Positions 27,635 through 36,393 of a stretch of DNA of 64,000 nt are shown here, piece after piece. How positions within the stretch are numbered: the first letter of the stretch is position 1; each line of letters begins with the position of its first letter. The stretch covers positions 2,542,001 through 2,606,000 of the forward strand of contig OZ245804.1 of assembly GCA_965228265.1 (NCBI GenBank), in the 5' to 3' direction. A program made the translations under genes and the position numbers. The DNA comes from GCA-2732755 sp965228265. GTDB lineage: Bacteria; Planctomycetota; Phycisphaerae; Phycisphaerales; UBA1924. The notes beneath the pieces are model-generated. The model did no database searches, had not been told where the DNA came from, and saw only the letters and a list, made by a program, of their open reading frames with translations.

Positions 27635-28552
27635 ATGCACATGCGGGACGTATTCAAGAGGCAGAAGACGACCTTCAGCTTCGAGTTCTTCCCGCCGAAA
27701 TCGGCGAAGGGTTCGGAGAATCTGTTCCGGACGATATCGGATCTTGCGAAGCTTGAGCCGACGTTTGTGAGCGTGACGTCGGGCGCGGGCGGTTCGACGC
27801 GCGAGCTGACAAGTGAGTTGGTTTCGCGGATTCGCAAAGAGACGACGCTGAGTCCGATGCCGCACCTGACGTGCGTGTGCCAGAAGTCCGGCGAGATCGA
27901 GGAGATTCTCGAGGATTACTGCGCGCAGGGGATCGGGAACATCCTGGCGCTGCGTGGCGATCCGCCTGCGGACCGGCCCGGGCATCGGCATGAGGACGAT
28001 GACTACCGGTATGCGGCGCAGCTGGTGGCGGCGATCAAGCGGTTCAACGATCGCGGGAAGCACCCGAACGGGAAGGGCTTTGGCGTGGGTGTGGCGGGCT
28101 TTCCCGCGGGACACCCGGCGACGCCGAACCGTCTGCACGAGATGGACCATCTGCGCGCAAAGGTGGACGCCGGCGCGGACTTTATCATCACGCAGTTGTT
28201 CTTTGATAACCACACGTTCCTGGATTACCGCGACCGGTGCCGGCACGCAGGGATCGATGTGCCGATCATCGCGGGGATCATGCCGGTGACCTCGGTGTCG
28301 GGGATGAAGCGGATGGCGGAGCTGGCGCTTGGGACGACGTTCCCGGCGAAGATGCTCAGGGCGCTGGACCGGACAAATGGCGAGGACGAGGCGGTCAGGC
28401 GAGTGGGCGTGCACTGGGCGACGCAGCAGTGCGCGGAACTGCTCGACGCGGGTGTGGACGGGATTCATTTCTACACGCTGAACAACTCGACGGCGACGCG
28501 GGAGATCTATGCGTCGCTTGGGGTGCATACTTCGGCGCAGCTGGCAAGCTGA
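27635..28552 (+). CDS. metF: Methylenetetrahydrofolate reductase
   Basis: Reduces 5,10-methylene-THF to 5-methyl-THF, the methyl donor for methionine synthesis; FAD enzyme of the cytoplasm. ATG 27635 has AAGGAG eight bases upstream. The 305-residue protein has the typical start FSFEFFPPKSAKGSENLF, with the catalytic Glu, then FVSVTSGAGGSTRELT, LTCVCQKSGEIEEIL, ILALRGDPPADRP and the C-terminal IHFYTLNNSTATREIY. Length is normal for the bacterial single-domain enzyme. Grouping with ahcY joins homocysteine formation and the methyl group for its remethylation; no methionine synthase is nearby in the window. Confidence 0.95.
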   Translation: MHMRDVFKRQKTTFSFEFFPPKSAKGSENLFRTISDLAKLEPTFVSVTSGAGGSTRELTSELVSRIRKETTLSPMPHLTCVCQKSGEIEEILEDYCAQGIGNILALRGDPPADRPGHRHEDDDYRYAAQLVAAIKRFNDRGKHPNGKGFGVGVAGFPAGHPATPNRLHEMDHLRAKVDAGADFIITQLFFDNHTFLDYRDRCRHAGIDVPIIAGIMPVTSVSGMKRMAELALGTTFPAKMLRALDRTNGEDEAVRRVGVHWATQQCAELLDAGVDGIHFYTLNNSTATREIYASLGVHTSAQLAS

Positions 28553-28585
28553 CAAAGACCCTCACCCGCCTCGCTTTGCTCGGCA

Positions 28586-28612
28586 CCCTCTCCCACAGGG
28601 CGCGGGAGAGGG
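28586..28612. repeat. Intergenic hairpin repeat, CCCTCTCCC/GGGAGAGGG
   Basis: A nine-bp perfect inverted repeat with a nine-base loop, between the converging ends of metF and the C26 amidotransferase gene. It may act as a two-way terminator. A related CT-rich hairpin lies at 30630-30660. The surrounding CCCTCACCC-type sequence resembles a common dispersed intergenic repeat. Confidence 0.6.
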
Positions 28613-28617
28613 AGGAA

Positions 28618-29292
28618 TCAGATCGCTGCAATGAGTCGTGCAAAGAGGTCGCTGCCGAGCGGGGCGCATGCGGTGCGTTCGGGGTGCCATTGGACACCGA
28701 GGTAGAAGGGGCGTGCCGGGTCCCCCACGGCTTCGATGAGGCCGTCGGGCGAGGTGGCGAGGACTTCGAGGGAGCCTGGGTTGCTGATGGCCTGGCGGTG
28801 TCGGCTGTGGACGGTGCCGGGCTGCATGATGGATGCGGTTGGGATGATGTCGTGGTCGCGGTCCCAGTGGTCGGCGTGTGTGGTGTGTGTGTCGGGGAGG
28901 TGCTGGTTGAGGGAGCCGCCGGCGATGAGGGACATCATTTGCATGCCGAGACAGACGCCGAGGACGGGCGTGTTTGGGTTTGACTGCTGGAGCTTACGGA
29001 GGAGAAGGGTTTCGTAGTTCTGGCGGGATTCGTGGACGCGGACGGCTGCGGCGTGCGTGGGGACGCCGAAGGGCTCGGTGACGGGGTCGTCGCCTCCGGT
29101 GAGGACGAAGGCTTCGCAGAGGGCGAGGTGGGCCTGGATGTCGTCGGCGACGGGCGGGAGGATGATCGGGATGCCACCCGCGTTGGTGACGGCCTCGGTG
29201 TAGGCGGAGGTGATGACGTGGCGCTGGCGGTCATTGAACACCTGGACATCGGCGGTGATGCCGACGACGGGATGTGGGCGTTTGTGTGCGAT
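28618..29292 (-). CDS. Gamma-glutamyl-GABA hydrolase family (C26) amidotransferase-like protein, possible ATC start
   Basis: Class I glutamine amidotransferase-fold hydrolase, 224 residues as given. The nucleophile Cys lies in VLGVCLGMQMM and the catalytic His in GVQWHPE; the Cys114 region and TGGDD motif fit the PuuD-like family, which cleaves gamma-glutamyl bonds. The first ATG/GTG/TTG available is GTG 29239-29241, which would cut off the first strand. In-frame upstream codons read PHPVVGITADVQ, a clear family N-terminus, yet no ATG, GTG or TTG precedes it. The codon ATC at 29290-29292, with GGAG seven bases upstream, would give MAHKRPHPVVGITAD. I therefore propose a rare ATC start; a sequencing error is the alternative. 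It is divergent from the gene at 29337. Substrate is unknown. Confidence 0.75.
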   Translation of the reverse strand: MAHKRPHPVVGITADVQVFNDRQRHVITSAYTEAVTNAGGIPIILPPVADDIQAHLALCEAFVLTGGDDPVTEPFGVPTHAAAVRVHESRQNYETLLLRKLQQSNPNTPVLGVCLGMQMMSLIAGGSLNQHLPDTHTTHADHWDRDHDIIPTASIMQPGTVHSRHRQAISNPGSLEVLATSPDGLIEAVGDPARPFYLGVQWHPERTACAPLGSDLFARLIAAI

Positions 29293-29336
29293 GCGGTGGC
29301 TCCGGTTGGGCTGCGGCTGGATGGTAGACTTTCGGC

Positions 29337-30608
29337 ATGAATGGACGGACGGCTGCGATCTTGGTGGTGATTCTCGTGGCGCTCATTGCGGCGGTGGTTT
29401 TGACGTCGCCCAAGGCTGGTGGGACGGGCGTCGGGCGGGTGGTGCCGTTGATTGAGGTGCCGGCGAGCCAGATTGGAGAGATCGGCTCGACGGACGGCAC
29501 GCTTGTCGTGCGGATCGTACCGAGACCGGATTGGGGCGGTTGGGTTCTGTCACAATCATTCGCGGATGACACCAATGCTTCTGCGCATAGTTGGCCGGTG
29601 TCGGAGACGACTCGCGCGGCGGGTGTGCGTGTGCTCGCCAATGCGACATTGCGTGTTGAACGGAATGATCCAGCCGAGCACCCACGGGGTGTGACGATCT
29701 CGAGTCTTAATCGCGATGTTCTTTGTGCGCTGTCATTCGACGACCAGGCTCTAGGCGGGAGGGTTGCTGCTTCGGTGCTGGGTGGTGAGCGTGGCACGAT
29801 CGAGCGGGAGCTTGCGAACTTCTTGAGTTTGGAATCGCTGCTGGCCTGGCGGGATTCGGCGGTGTTGCCCGGGCTTGATGCGAGTGCGGTGACGATCTCG
29901 ATTGATCGCGAGGGGGATCTGCTCTCGCTTCGGCGGGTTGGGTCTTCGTGGGGGGTGGAGTTGCCGGTGGTTGAGCCCGCGGACGGGACGCGGGTTCAGG
30001 TGATTCTTGACGGGTTGGTGGCGGCGCGGTCGGAGCGGTTTGTGGAAGACAAGCCTGAGCGTGAGATCGTGACGCTGATGGTTGAGGCGGGGCCGAGCGG
30101 GGATCGTCGGCGGTACACGGCGGTGATTGATACGAGTTCGCTCGTGGCGGATGTGATGCTGTTCAAGACCGATGGCGAGACGACGACCCAGGTGGCGCGG
30201 GCCTCGATGCGGGTGCCAGCGGAGTTTGTGGCACTATTGGATCTGGATGTGACGGACGTTGTGTCGCGTGTGTCGGTGTCGACGCCGGCGAGTGAGGTGG
30301 CGGCGCTGACGCTCGGGTGGAGTGGTCGGGAACTCGCAAGGACGAGCAGCGGTTGGGCGACCAGCGAGGACGAGTCGGCGGCGGAGAGTTGGCTTGATCT
30401 GCTGACGAAGCGGGTTGCGGATGAGGTGGCGTTGTCGGCTGGAGAGGCGGAGGAGGTTGGCACGATCGAGCTTGCGGGGTTCGGCGATCTGGCGATGGGG
30501 TCGCTCAGGGTTGGTGTGGGTGATGGGATGCTGTGGGTGGCGCGGGATCGGGTGTGGCGCGGGTACCGGGCTCAAGATGATGATCTGGTGCGGCTTGGGG
30601 TGAGGTAG
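29337..30608 (+). CDS. Membrane-anchored protein, DUF4340-like
   Basis: Protein of 423 residues with an N-terminal membrane helix or uncleaved signal (RTAAILVVILVALIAAVVLT) and a large outside part. Blocks such as VTISIDREGDLLSLRRVGSSWGVELP, VEPADGTRVQVILDGLVAARSERFVED and VAALTLGWSGRELARTSSGWATSED repeat a 'hydrophobic strand, charged residue, W-x-x-P..D...V..LL..L' layout found in DUF4340 proteins. That family usually sits next to gliding/ABC exporter genes, but here the neighbours are a divergent C26 hydrolase and a convergent purD gene, so no partner is evident. ATG 29337 is the only reasonable start; no clear ribosome binding site is seen. Function unknown. Confidence 0.6.
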   Translation: MNGRTAAILVVILVALIAAVVLTSPKAGGTGVGRVVPLIEVPASQIGEIGSTDGTLVVRIVPRPDWGGWVLSQSFADDTNASAHSWPVSETTRAAGVRVLANATLRVERNDPAEHPRGVTISSLNRDVLCALSFDDQALGGRVAASVLGGERGTIERELANFLSLESLLAWRDSAVLPGLDASAVTISIDREGDLLSLRRVGSSWGVELPVVEPADGTRVQVILDGLVAARSERFVEDKPEREIVTLMVEAGPSGDRRRYTAVIDTSSLVADVMLFKTDGETTTQVARASMRVPAEFVALLDLDVTDVVSRVSVSTPASEVAALTLGWSGRELARTSSGWATSEDESAAESWLDLLTKRVADEVALSAGEAEEVGTIELAGFGDLAMGSLRVGVGDGMLWVARDRVWRGYRAQDDDLVRLGVR

Positions 30609-30629
30609 AGGCTCGGAGATTGAGAACCC

Positions 30630-30784
30630 CTCTCTCCAGCCCTCTCCCCGGTGGAGAGAGAGGTCGGAGAAGAGCACGGCTGGCACAGCCGTGGCACGGA
30701 GGGTGGGTCGGTCACGGGAGATGGGCGGCGGGACGTCGTCCCCACCGAGGAGAGTGCGCTCAGCGGAGGCTGGAAGCCTCCGCC
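30630..30784. repeat. Intergenic repeat cluster including a third REP-like unit
   Basis: It holds an imperfect hairpin, CTCTCTCC (30630-30637) with GGAGAGAG (30653-30660), and at 30764-30784 the unit CGGAGGCTGGAAGCCTCCG, identical in its core to the two units at 21937-22030. The repeats fill most of the gap between the convergent genes at 29337 and 30806; no gene is seen. Confidence 0.7.
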
Positions 30785-30805
30785 CTGCTTATTAGGGGGG
30801 CACCT

Positions 30806-32095
30806 TTAGTGGGCGCCGATGTCGGTGCGGAGTTGTTTGCCGGGGAAGTCGATTTTGCTGGCGGCGAGGTAGGCTCGTTCGCGGGCGTCGTGCATGTCTT
30901 TGCCGATAGCGACAACACTGAGGACGCGGCCGCCGGCGGTGACGACGTTTCCCCTTTCATCGAGTTTGGTGCCGGCGTGGTAGACGGTGACGTCGCCCAT
31001 TTTCTCGGCGTCGGGGATGCCCGTGATGATGTCACCCGTGACGGGTTTCTCGGGGTAGCCCTTGCTGGCGAGAACGACGCAGCAGCTCGGACGCGGGTCG
31101 AACTCGATGTCGATGTTGCCCAGCTTGCCGGTGCAGGTGGCGATGCAGAGGTCGAGGAAGTCGGACTTGAGTCGTGGGAGGATGGCCTGGCACTCGGGGT
31201 CGCCGAAGCGGACGTTGTACTCGAGGACCTTGGGGCCTGAGGGCGTCAGCATGAGGCCCGCGTAGAGGACGCCTCGGAAGTCGATGCCTTCGCGGCGGAG
31301 CGCGTCGATCGTGGGCACGAGGATCTCGCGTTGGACGAGGTCCATGGTTTCCTCGTCGATCCGGGTGCTGGGGCTGAAGGCGCCCATGCCGCCGGTGTTC
31401 GGACCTTCGTCGTTGTCCTTGAGGCGTTTGTGGTCCTGCGCTGTTTCGAGGACGTAGATGTTGCGTCCGTCGACGAGGGCGAGGACGGAAACCTCGGGGC
31501 CTTCGAGTCGTTCTTCGATGAGGACCTTCCGGCCGGCGTCCCCGAACTTGTTGCCCTTGAGGCAGTCGGTGAGGAATGCGACGGCTTCGTCCATGTTGGC
31601 GGGGAGGACGACGCCCTTGCCTGCTGCGAGGCCGGCGGCTTTGAGGACGGGCGGCTCCTCGCGGGTCTGCATGTAGCTGACGGCCTGCTCGAGGTTGGTG
31701 AAGACGCGTGCATCGCCGGTCGGGATAGACGCACCGCGCATGAGCTGTTTGGCCCAGGCCTTGTCGGCTTCGAGGACGGCTCCGCTGGCCTTGGGGCCGA
31801 AGACGAGGCGGGTGTCGGAGGCGAGGGCGTCGGCGTAGCCCTCGGCGAGGGGAGCCTCAGGGCCGATGACGACAAGGGAGATCTTGTGCTTGTCGCAGTA
31901 CTGGGCGAGGCGGTAGATCTCGGCCTTGGCGACGGGGACATCGACTGGTTTGGCGAGCTTGGCCAGCCCCGGGTTCTGCGGATGGGTGGTGTGGAGCACA
32001 CCGAGGTTGGGGGATGCGGCAAGGGCCTTGGCGAGCGCGTGCTCGCGGCCGCCGCCACCGATGAGGAGTACGTTGATTTTCTGTGTTTCGGTCAC
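30806..32095 (-). CDS. purD: Phosphoribosylamine-glycine ligase
   Basis: Second step of purine synthesis: joins glycine to phosphoribosylamine with ATP. The 429-residue protein starts at a GTG (32093-32095) with MTETQKINVLLIGGGGREHALA. It has GPEAPLAEGYADAL, the ATP-grasp part with KAWAKQLMRGASIPT, PVLKAAGLAAGKGV, EERLEGPEVSVLALVDG, NTGGMGAFSPS and VLEYNVRFGDPECQ. Length and motif order are standard. It is a single gene, ending at a repeat-rich gap and starting 81 bases from the initiator tRNA gene, which is on the other strand. No other purine gene is nearby. Confidence 0.96.
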   Translation of the reverse strand: MTETQKINVLLIGGGGREHALAKALAASPNLGVLHTTHPQNPGLAKLAKPVDVPVAKAEIYRLAQYCDKHKISLVVIGPEAPLAEGYADALASDTRLVFGPKASGAVLEADKAWAKQLMRGASIPTGDARVFTNLEQAVSYMQTREEPPVLKAAGLAAGKGVVLPANMDEAVAFLTDCLKGNKFGDAGRKVLIEERLEGPEVSVLALVDGRNIYVLETAQDHKRLKDNDEGPNTGGMGAFSPSTRIDEETMDLVQREILVPTIDALRREGIDFRGVLYAGLMLTPSGPKVLEYNVRFGDPECQAILPRLKSDFLDLCIATCTGKLGNIDIEFDPRPSCCVVLASKGYPEKPVTGDIITGIPDAEKMGDVTVYHAGTKLDERGNVVTAGGRVLSVVAIGKDMHDARERAYLAASKIDFPGKQLRTDIGAH

Positions 32096-32176
32096 GCGGC
32101 GATGGTAGGACGCGGCGGGGATGAATTGGAGCGGGGTTGACGGAGAAGTTGGCGAGGCCTAGTGTCCTCTCCTGAT

Positions 32177-32250
<74 letters not shown>

Positions 32251-32361
32251 TTTGCTTGCTGAAGGCCTCGGTGGAAACGCCGAGGCCTTTTGTGCTTTTT
32301 GCTGTGGTCATGCGGGGCGTGGTCGGCTTGATCGCGAATGCGATTTGGAGCGGCATCTGAT

Positions 32362-33237
32362 TTAGTCGCCGTCGTTGTTGGGCTCTTCCTGTTCGGTGGC
32401 AGGTGCTCCTTCCTTCTGCAGGGCAGGCCATGCCTTGCGGAGATCGAGTATCCAGAATGTGTTCTCATTTGGCCCGATCACAACGGCCCATTGACCATCC
32501 GAGTTGACGAGAGCGACGTGGCCAGAATGAATCCCCTGTGTATCGAGTGTAAAGACGGCCAACCTATCGTCACCTACTCCTTTGGTCCGGATGACGAACT
32601 TGCCCGGGCCTTCGTACCTTGGAATCTCACCCCAGACATCGAAATCGCTCTCTGATCGCTCCCCGCTGCTCAGGTAATACACCGCATCTTGTGCTGGCAC
32701 GACGATGCCGAACACATTCGGGCTGTACTCAAAGAGCGCGTATTGATTCGGCCACCACCACGGTTTCGCCGGATCGAATTTCTTACGAACGGCCCTTCTA
32801 TGCCGGAGCGACCCTGTGATGCTGCCAACCAAGACGGTCTCAAGTTCACGATCCCAGGCGGCCGACCCGGCGTGCTTTGCAGTCATCGATGCATCGTCGA
32901 GCGTCCAGCAATGAATCGGTGCGGGCATGCTTTCCAATAGTTCTTGCAGTGGCTCGTTGTCGCGGACTGCCTTGTTCCACCTCTGAGCAAACTCATCGGA
33001 CCAATCATACGGATTGGTTACTGCAACTGTGCATATTGATTCGTCCTCATCGGACTGGAGCAATATCTGGCCTGCAAAGTCTCGCGGCTGATCAATCAGC
33101 GTGTAGCACGCGACAGACTCTTCATGGACTACAAATGGATCCCATGTCTCTGCATCGGCTGTGTCTTCGTCCGACTGGCTTGCTGCCGTATCTGCAAACG
33201 CGGACAGCAGGAATGCCATGAACAATATCCGGATCAT
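32362..33237 (-). CDS. Secreted protein of unknown function
   Basis: Protein of 291 residues that I do not recognise. It begins MIRILFMAFLLSAFADTAAS, a likely signal peptide, followed by a short acidic segment and a globular region rich in aromatic residues (KPWWWPNQYALFEYSP, DRLAVFTLDTQGIHSGHVALV, QWAVVIGPNENTFWILDL). Two Cys in the N-terminal half may form a disulfide, which fits an exported protein. The acidic tail EQEEPNNDGD is likely disordered. It lies between the initiator tRNA and the DUF2200 gene, 77 bases downstream of the latter on the same strand, but with no functional link evident. Base composition is a little more AT-rich than its neighbours, which may point to a different origin. 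Confidence 0.65.
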   Translation of the reverse strand: MIRILFMAFLLSAFADTAASQSDEDTADAETWDPFVVHEESVACYTLIDQPRDFAGQILLQSDEDESICTVAVTNPYDWSDEFAQRWNKAVRDNEPLQELLESMPAPIHCWTLDDASMTAKHAGSAAWDRELETVLVGSITGSLRHRRAVRKKFDPAKPWWWPNQYALFEYSPNVFGIVVPAQDAVYYLSSGERSESDFDVWGEIPRYEGPGKFVIRTKGVGDDRLAVFTLDTQGIHSGHVALVNSDGQWAVVIGPNENTFWILDLRKAWPALQKEGAPATEQEEPNNDGD

Positions 33238-33314
33238 GTGGGGCTCACATTTAATCTGTGATTCAGTTCGTCTTTGCTCGGCATCCCAAAGCCAACCAAC
33301 CCATACCAGCTTCG

Positions 33315-33683
33315 TCAGCGGGTCCGCAGGATTTTGTCCATCTGCTTGCCCTTGGCCAGTTCGTCGACGAGTTTGTCGAGGTAGCGGGCCTTTCGGGTGA
33401 GTGGGTTCTCGATGTCTTCGACGCGGTAGCCGCAGATGACGCCGGTGATCAGTCGGGCGTTGCGGTTGAGCTTGGCATCCTTGAAGAACTCCTTGAATGT
33501 TGTCTTGCCTTTGATGTGTTTCTGGAGTTGTTTCTCATCCATACCGGTGAGCCAGGTGATGACCTGATGCAGCTCTTCGACCGTTCGGCCTTTCTTCTCG
33601 ACCTTTGTGACGTAGTGCGGGTAGACGCTTGAGAAGACCATCTCGGCGATGCGTTTGTCGTGCTCGGGGGTGGTTGTTGGCAT
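33315..33683 (-). CDS. DUF2200 domain protein
   Basis: Small cytoplasmic protein of 122 residues. I start at the ATG 33681-33683 (MPTTTPEHDKRIAEMVF) because GAGGGAA lies seven bases upstream and the family usually begins close to this point; the frame is open to 33791 with a non-conserved leader. The sequence FSSVYPHYVTKVEKKGRTVEEL, ITWLTGMDEKQL, LITGVICGYRVEDIENPL and RYLDKLVDELAKGKQMDKIL is characteristic of DUF2200, often about 110-120 residues. The function of the family is not known. Located between an unknown secreted protein and the cardiolipin synthase gene; spacing to the latter (123 bases) makes separate promoters likely. Confidence 0.88.
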   Translation of the reverse strand: MPTTTPEHDKRIAEMVFSSVYPHYVTKVEKKGRTVEELHQVITWLTGMDEKQLQKHIKGKTTFKEFFKDAKLNRNARLITGVICGYRVEDIENPLTRKARYLDKLVDELAKGKQMDKILRTR

Positions 33684-33806
33684 CGGTTCCCTCGCTTCAT
33701 ATGGGCGAGACCTGCGCGGCCCTGGCCCGAGCGTCATGATACATGAGAAGATGCATTCCGTGAAACCAACCATCGAAGGCTGGGCGGTCATGGCGGGCTG
33801 TGAGGG

Positions 33807-35258
33807 TTACAGGATGGGCGAGAGGAGCTGGGCGGCCTGCTCGGCGAGCTTCTGGACGGGGCTGCGGCGCATCCAGGGTGATTCGGTGAGAGGGGTGCTT
33901 TGTGCGATGTACTGGTTCTGGAGTGCACGGAGGGAATCGGTGGCTTCGCTGCCGTGAACCACGAGGCTGAGTTCGTAGTTGAGCCAGAAGCTGCGCCGAT
34001 CGATGTTGACGGTTCCGATGATGGCGATTTCGTCGTCGACGGTGATGGTTTTGGCGTGGAGGAGGCCTTTGTCGTAGAGATGGACGTTGACGCCCGCTTC
34101 GATGAGGTCGTCGTAGTAGGCCATGCTTGCGTAGCGGACGAGCGGGCCGTTGACTTTGGCGGGGACGACGACGTTGACGTCGACGCCTCGGAGGGCGGCT
34201 CCGATGAGGCCTGTGACGAAGGCGTCGTCGGGGATGAAATAGGGCGTGGTGAGCGTGAGGCTGCGCTGGGCACCGAAGACGGCGGCGGAGAGGATGTGAA
34301 AGAGCGCCTTTGGTTGCTGGCCCGGTCCCGAGGGGACGACCTGAACGATCTGGGTTCCGGTGCGGTCGGTTTCCTTGGGGTTGATCTCGCTTTTGAATGG
34401 GTCATCGGTGTCCATGGCCCAGTCGGCCTCGAAGAGGTCTCCGAGCGTTGCGGCTGCGGGTCCTGTGACGCGCGCGGCGAGATCGACCCACTGACCGAAG
34501 CCTTCGTTCTTCATGAAGAACTTGGGGTCGGCCATGTTGAGGCTGCCGATGTGCGCGACTTTGTCGTCGAAGACGGCGAGTTTGCGATGGTTGCGGATGT
34601 CGACGCGGTGGAGTGAGGCGCGGAGCAGGTTGACGGGGAGCGAGGCGCGGACCTGAACGCCGGCGTCGCGGAGGCGCTGGGCGTTGTCGTGTCTGAGGAA
34701 CGACTTTGAGCCGACGGCGTCGACGAGCACGCGGCAGGTGACGCCACGTTCGTGGGCGCGGATGAGAGCGTTTTCGACTTCCTGTACGCGGCCGGCGGAG
34801 AACCAGATGTAGTAGAGCAGATCGCAGGATCGCTCGGCGCATTCAATGTCCTCGAGGAGTCGGTCGAAGCAGGCGTTGGCGTTGCCGAGGATTTCGATAT
34901 CGTTGCCGCCGAGCGGGGCGCTCATGCCGGTGGTTCGTCCGATGCGTGCGATGGCTTCTGCTGCGGGGTGGTGGTCGTCGAGGACAGCGCCGAATCGTTT
35001 ATCGAGTGCGCGGATGGGGCCTTCGAGCTTTCTGGCTGCGAGTGCGGTGCGTTTGGTGCGTCGGCCGCTGAGCCAGGTCTCTCCGACGAGGACATACATG
35101 AATGCGCCGAAGACCGGGAATGAGATGAGGAGGACGATCCAGGATGTGGAGACGCCGATGGGTTTGCGTTTGGCGAGTACGCGGAGAGAGAGGCCGCCGA
35201 CGATGGCTGCGTGCATCAGGATCGAGGCGATCGCGGTCCAGGTGAAGAGTGGCTGCAT
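33807..35258 (-). CDS. cls: Cardiolipin synthase (phospholipase D family)
   Basis: Makes cardiolipin from two phosphatidylglycerols in the inner membrane. The 483-residue protein has two N-terminal membrane helices (about residues 8-28 and 37-58), then two PLD catalytic motifs: HRKLAVFDD in the first half and HAKTITVDDE in the second, each fitting HxKxxxxD. AHIGSLN and AIIGTVNIDRRSFWLNYE follow the motifs as in bacterial Cls. Length is typical for ClsA-like enzymes (480-490). The ATG is divergent from the hydrolase gene at 35286, with only 27 bases between the two starts, so they share a compact promoter region. Confidence 0.92.
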   Translation of the reverse strand: MQPLFTWTAIASILMHAAIVGGLSLRVLAKRKPIGVSTSWIVLLISFPVFGAFMYVLVGETWLSGRRTKRTALAARKLEGPIRALDKRFGAVLDDHHPAAEAIARIGRTTGMSAPLGGNDIEILGNANACFDRLLEDIECAERSCDLLYYIWFSAGRVQEVENALIRAHERGVTCRVLVDAVGSKSFLRHDNAQRLRDAGVQVRASLPVNLLRASLHRVDIRNHRKLAVFDDKVAHIGSLNMADPKFFMKNEGFGQWVDLAARVTGPAAATLGDLFEADWAMDTDDPFKSEINPKETDRTGTQIVQVVPSGPGQQPKALFHILSAAVFGAQRSLTLTTPYFIPDDAFVTGLIGAALRGVDVNVVVPAKVNGPLVRYASMAYYDDLIEAGVNVHLYDKGLLHAKTITVDDEIAIIGTVNIDRRSFWLNYELSLVVHGSEATDSLRALQNQYIAQSTPLTESPWMRRSPVQKLAEQAAQLLSPIL

Positions 35259-35285
35259 TGGGCGGTAGTCTACTATCGTTTTGGG

Positions 35286-36215
35286 ATGTCACCTCGGCAA
35301 GACGAGCATGATCAGGTCCGAGCGGGACGGGTGAGGCACGCGACGAAGGCGGTTCGTTCGGCGCTGCGTCGGTATCCGCCGGAGATCGTGTCGTCCTTAT
35401 TAAAGAAACCTCATCCATCGGGTGCGCCGATGCGGGATGTGCTGACGGAGCTTTCGCCCGAGGGGCTTGCGGTGTGCTGGCTGGGGCATGGTTCGGTTGT
35501 AGTGGGCCTGGATGACACGATCGTGGCGGTTGATCCGGTGCTTTCGGATCGGATCGGGCCGAGGCTCGGGTGGCGGACGGTTGGCCTGCGTCGGCTTGCC
35601 CCCCCGCCACTGGGCGCGGAGTCGCTCAAGGGGCTTGATCTGCTGCTGATCACGCATGCGCACTTTGACCATCTGGACCGTCCGACGCTGCGGGCGATGG
35701 CGGATGAGCGGACGATGGTGATTGTGCCGAGACGCTGCCGGAGGCTGATTCCGAAGGGATTCAGAGGGGTCATCGAGCTCGGGCCGGGGGAGAGCTATCG
35801 GCACGGGAACACGCATATCCGCGCGGTGCAGCCCAGGCATTGGGGCGCCAGGACGTGGCTCGATCGGCGTCGTGGGTCGTGCTCGTACACGATTGATTGC
35901 GGCGAGACGCGGGTCTTGTTTGTGGGCGACACTGCAGAGACAAACGAGTTTGATGAGATGTCGGGTCTTGACCTTGCGGTGTTCGGGATCGGGGCGTACG
36001 ACCCGTGGGAGCACATGCACGCGACGCCCGAGCAGGCGTGGCGGATGTTCATCGCGTCGGGGGCGCGGTACTTGCTGCCCGTGCATCACTCGACGTTTCC
36101 GCTCTCCGATGAGCCGGTGGACGAGCCCATGCAGCGGCTCCTGTCGGCGGCGGGCGATGATCGGGAGCGGGTGATTGTGCCAACAGCGGGTGAGATCGAC
36201 ATTGTGCCTTGCTGA
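35286..36215 (+). CDS. Metallo-beta-lactamase-fold hydrolase, NAPE-PLD-like
   Basis: Cytoplasmic metallohydrolase of 309 residues (ATG 35286; upstream open frame overlaps the divergent cls gene and is not conserved). The zinc motif HAHFDHLD is followed by VHHSTFPLSDEP, LFVGDTAETNEFDEM and CWLGHGSVVVGLDD. The overall pattern, with a leading G-H-x-S and AIRRYPPEIV-type leader, is that of the N-acyl-phosphatidylethanolamine phospholipase D/UlaG branch. In bacteria such enzymes act on phosphodiesters or lactones; the true substrate is not known here. The divergent cardiolipin synthase gene, 27 bases away, supports a role in membrane lipid turnover, but this is only context. Confidence 0.8.
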   Translation: MSPRQDEHDQVRAGRVRHATKAVRSALRRYPPEIVSSLLKKPHPSGAPMRDVLTELSPEGLAVCWLGHGSVVVGLDDTIVAVDPVLSDRIGPRLGWRTVGLRRLAPPPLGAESLKGLDLLLITHAHFDHLDRPTLRAMADERTMVIVPRRCRRLIPKGFRGVIELGPGESYRHGNTHIRAVQPRHWGARTWLDRRRGSCSYTIDCGETRVLFVGDTAETNEFDEMSGLDLAVFGIGAYDPWEHMHATPEQAWRMFIASGARYLLPVHHSTFPLSDEPVDEPMQRLLSAAGDDRERVIVPTAGEIDIVPC

Positions 36216-36393
36216 GCGGGATTGAATTCGAAGAGTTTGATTTTCTCTGCGTTCCTGCGCGGATTTTCGTTGCACGTTATCCACCCCGATTTATCATTCA
36301 ACGAGCGATAAGCTCGCGCGGCGGTACTCGTGAGGGCCACTCGGCCCAAGCCGGCGCGCGGGGGGTACATATCTCGTGAGGAGGAAACGCGAC

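Noticed and set aside
31331..32140. A 269-codon plus-strand frame
   Set aside because: It is the antisense shadow of purD and also runs past the purD start.
32251..32361. A tRNA-associated integration site
   Set aside because: No integrase, direct repeat of the tRNA end, or mobile cargo is seen next to either tRNA.
33900..34616. A 238-codon acidic plus-strand frame
   Set aside because: Antisense to cardiolipin synthase, with low complexity caused by codon bias.
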